From contig NZ_FTNC01000026.1 of NCBI RefSeq assembly GCF_900156285.1, forward strand, positions 1-34,820: DNA of 34,820 bases. The letters run 5' to 3'. The stretch comes from Halanaerobium kushneri. GTDB taxonomy: Bacteria > Bacillota > Halanaerobiia > Halanaerobiales > Halanaerobiaceae. A program made the translations under genes and the position numbers. Positions 33,260 to 34,820 of this stretch are shown in pieces. Below the pieces are notes generated by a model that had not been told where the DNA came from, searched no databases, and saw only the letters and a program-made list of their open reading frames with translations. Position 1 is the stretch's first letter. Each line of letters opens with the position of its first letter.

Positions 33260-34540
33260 ATGCACTTAAATACTCAAAAAGAAGAAGAACCGATTAAAAC
33301 TAACTTTTATTATGGCTGGGTGGTACTGGTGATGGCTGCTCTGGCTTATTTTTTTAGTGGTCCTGGTCAGACCTATTCGATTTCAATATTTATTGATCAC
33401 TACATAGAAAACTTTGGCTGGAGCCGTTCATTAGTTTCTACCCTTTATTCTGCTGGAACTTTAATTTCCGGTTTGATTTTAACTTATATGGGAAAAAATA
33501 TTGATAAATTTGGTCACCGTAAAATGATTGTGGTTATTTCAATTTCTCTCGGACTGGCAGCAGTCTGGATGAGCTTTGTTTCTACCCCAGTAATGCTTTT
33601 GATTGGATTTTTTCTAATGAGATTTTTTGGTCAGGGCTCACTTGGTCTCTGGCCACAAACTCTGGTACCACACTGGTTTAGATCAAAAAGAGGGCTGGCA
33701 ATGAGTATCATGGGAATCGGAGGTGTTGTAGGTGCGGCTGTTATTCCACCTTTAAATAATTATTTGATCAACAGCTTTGGATTGAGCGGTGCCTGGCGTT
33801 TCTGGACTCTGGCTCTATTTTTGATTATGGCACCTCTGGGCTGGTTCTTTGTCCGCAACCGGCCGGAGAATATTGCTCTGAAAATAGATGGTCTGGATCA
33901 AGAGGAGGAAGACAGGGTCAGCGAAAAATTTGCACCTCAGGTACATATCAGCAGTGATCCCTGGACATTAAAAAAAGCAATGAAGACCAAAGAGTTCTGG
34001 ATGTTAATTTTTATCATTGTTGTGCCGGCAATGGTCAATACGGGGATGACTTTCCATATGGTATCAATAATTGGAGAAAAAGGTTTTAACGCAGCTTTTG
34101 CGGCCTATATTTTAAGTATTACTTCTGTTGTAAAATTTCCGCTTACATTTTTAGGTGGCTTTCTGTTAGATCGAGTTAAAGCAAGTTTGATTAAAGCAGT
34201 TAATTTTGTTTTACTTGTAATTGCTATATTTTTGTTAATTAAGGCTGATAGTAGAAGTGCATTTTTGATTTATGCAGTGGTGCATGGTTCATTTATGGCT
34301 TTTGATGGTGTCAGCACTTCAGTAATTTTACCAAACTATTTTGGTAAAAAACATCTGGGAAGTATTAGAGGTTTCTTTTCTACGGCCATGGTTATTGGTT
34401 CTGCCTTAGGTCCGCTCCCTTTTGGACTGGCTTTTGATCATTTTAATGGCTATCGAGAGGTTTTATTATTGATTTTAATATTACCTTTAGCTTCCGTAAT
34501 AATTTCTTATTTAGCAACTCCACCGGAATATAGAAACTAA
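33260..34540 (+). CDS. MFS transporter, monocarboxylate/oxalate-formate antiporter-like
   Basis: 426 residues, about twelve membrane helices in two halves joined by a charged loop (LDQEEEDRVSEKFAP, near residues 213-227). The opening FYYGWVVLVMAALAYFFSG with FGWSRSLVSTLYS is characteristic of the OFA/monocarboxylate branch, and RFFGQGSLGLWPQTLVPHWFRSKRG of its fourth-fifth helix region. The cargo is probably an organic anion, but cannot be named. It has its own promoter and AAGGAGAG as ribosome site. There is no obvious terminator after it. Confidence 0.87.
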   Translation: MHLNTQKEEEPIKTNFYYGWVVLVMAALAYFFSGPGQTYSISIFIDHYIENFGWSRSLVSTLYSAGTLISGLILTYMGKNIDKFGHRKMIVVISISLGLAAVWMSFVSTPVMLLIGFFLMRFFGQGSLGLWPQTLVPHWFRSKRGLAMSIMGIGGVVGAAVIPPLNNYLINSFGLSGAWRFWTLALFLIMAPLGWFFVRNRPENIALKIDGLDQEEEDRVSEKFAPQVHISSDPWTLKKAMKTKEFWMLIFIIVVPAMVNTGMTFHMVSIIGEKGFNAAFAAYILSITSVVKFPLTFLGGFLLDRVKASLIKAVNFVLLVIAIFLLIKADSRSAFLIYAVVHGSFMAFDGVSTSVILPNYFGKKHLGSIRGFFSTAMVIGSALGPLPFGLAFDHFNGYREVLLLILILPLASVIISYLATPPEYRN

Positions 34541-34627
34541 CTAAGTATTATATAAGATAGGAAAATAAAGAATAAAGGCGAAAGACAAAGAAAATCAAGA
34601 TTAGATTAAAATAATTATAGATAATCC

Positions 34628-34656
34628 TTGACAGTATCATTTCAGAATGCTATACT
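34628..34656 (+). promoter_or_regulatory. Sigma-A promoter of the cold-shock gene
   Basis: Consensus TTGACA (34628-34633) and TATACT (34651-34656) with a 17-base spacer. The leader of about 55 bases contains GATGGA/TCCATC arms upstream of the AGGAGG ribosome site. Confidence 0.85.
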
Positions 34657-34718
34657 ACAGGAGATGGAGAAAAAACAAGTAAGATTTCCATCGTTATTAA
34701 TTAGGAGGAATTTATTTA

Positions 34719-34820
34719 ATGATTTACACAGGAACAGTTAAGTGGTTTGATGGGAAAAAAGGTTTTGGATTTATTGAAAGAGAAGACGGAGACGACGTGT
34801 TCGCACACTTCTCAGCAATT
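34719..34820 (+). CDS. Cold-shock domain protein (3' end outside window)
   Basis: The first 34 codons are visible. [19 protein letters not shown] contains RNP1 (KGFGFI), and DVFAHFSAI is RNP2, both RNA-contacting strands of CspA-type proteins. These are nucleic-acid chaperones of about 66 residues, so roughly half the gene is present. AGGAGG precedes ATG 34719. Whether it is cold-induced or constitutive cannot be decided here. Confidence 0.95.
   Translation, partial: MIYTGTVKWFDGKKGFGFIEREDGDDVFAHFSAI

Overview
The window looks like chromosome of a low-GC, strictly anaerobic, fermentative Firmicute with a Gram-negative-type envelope, most likely a member of the Halanaerobiales. This is inferred from AT-rich coding, strong AGGAGG ribosome sites with frequent TTG/GTG starts, a tungstate-uptake operon, Rex, and a tungstate-binding protein exported without a lipobox. 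No rRNA, tRNA or CRISPR array was seen.

Layout. 1-331: 5' end of a probable transposase (minus strand) with a hairpin that can hide its ribosome site, abutting a 5'-truncated sugar ABC permease. 796-5580: second permease, LacI-type regulator, MFS transporter and a GH13 alpha-glucosidase of the 1,6-specific type. 5621-8254: promoter, molybdenum/tungsten-cofactor-type riboswitch with a terminator, then tupABC, followed closely by a hydantoinase-family hydrolase. 9628-10385 (minus): rex with its own promoter and Rex-type operator. 10550-14827: Lon-family protease, nagA and an Hsp20 gene. 15011-18414: ornithine/alanine-type racemase paired with a LysO-type exporter, free methionine-R-sulfoxide reductase, HAD phosphatase. 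18484-20778 (minus): GH65 maltose phosphorylase under an operator-like palindrome. 21002-21817: ZIP metal transporter. 21877-28845: complete trpEGDCFBA operon. 28866-30887 (minus): chemoreceptor. 31239-34820: DUF1349 protein, exported class-A-beta-lactamase-like protein, MFS transporter, start of a cold-shock gene.

The most notable system is the control of the trp operon. A consensus promoter is followed by eleven NAG triplets at an almost exact five-base period, the signature of a TRAP (MtrB) binding site, then an intrinsic terminator, a long hairpin with an asymmetric internal loop, and a second intrinsic terminator before trpE. A second cluster of GAG/AAG/TAG triplets at the same period begins in the trpG stop codon, swallows the trpD ribosome site and ends three bases before the trpD start, suggesting TRAP also represses translation inside the operon. 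The tup operon shows a parallel logic: cofactor-sensing RNA in front of metal-oxyanion uptake, with a visible antiterminator/terminator switch.

The genes fit a carbohydrate-fermenting anaerobe: uptake and cleavage of alpha-glucosides (GH13, GH65), NADH/NAD sensing (Rex), tungsten supply for tungsto-enzymes, and stress or repair functions. The permease/LacI segment (about 242-2621) appears more AT-rich in codon use than what follows, and with the adjacent insertion element may have a different history.
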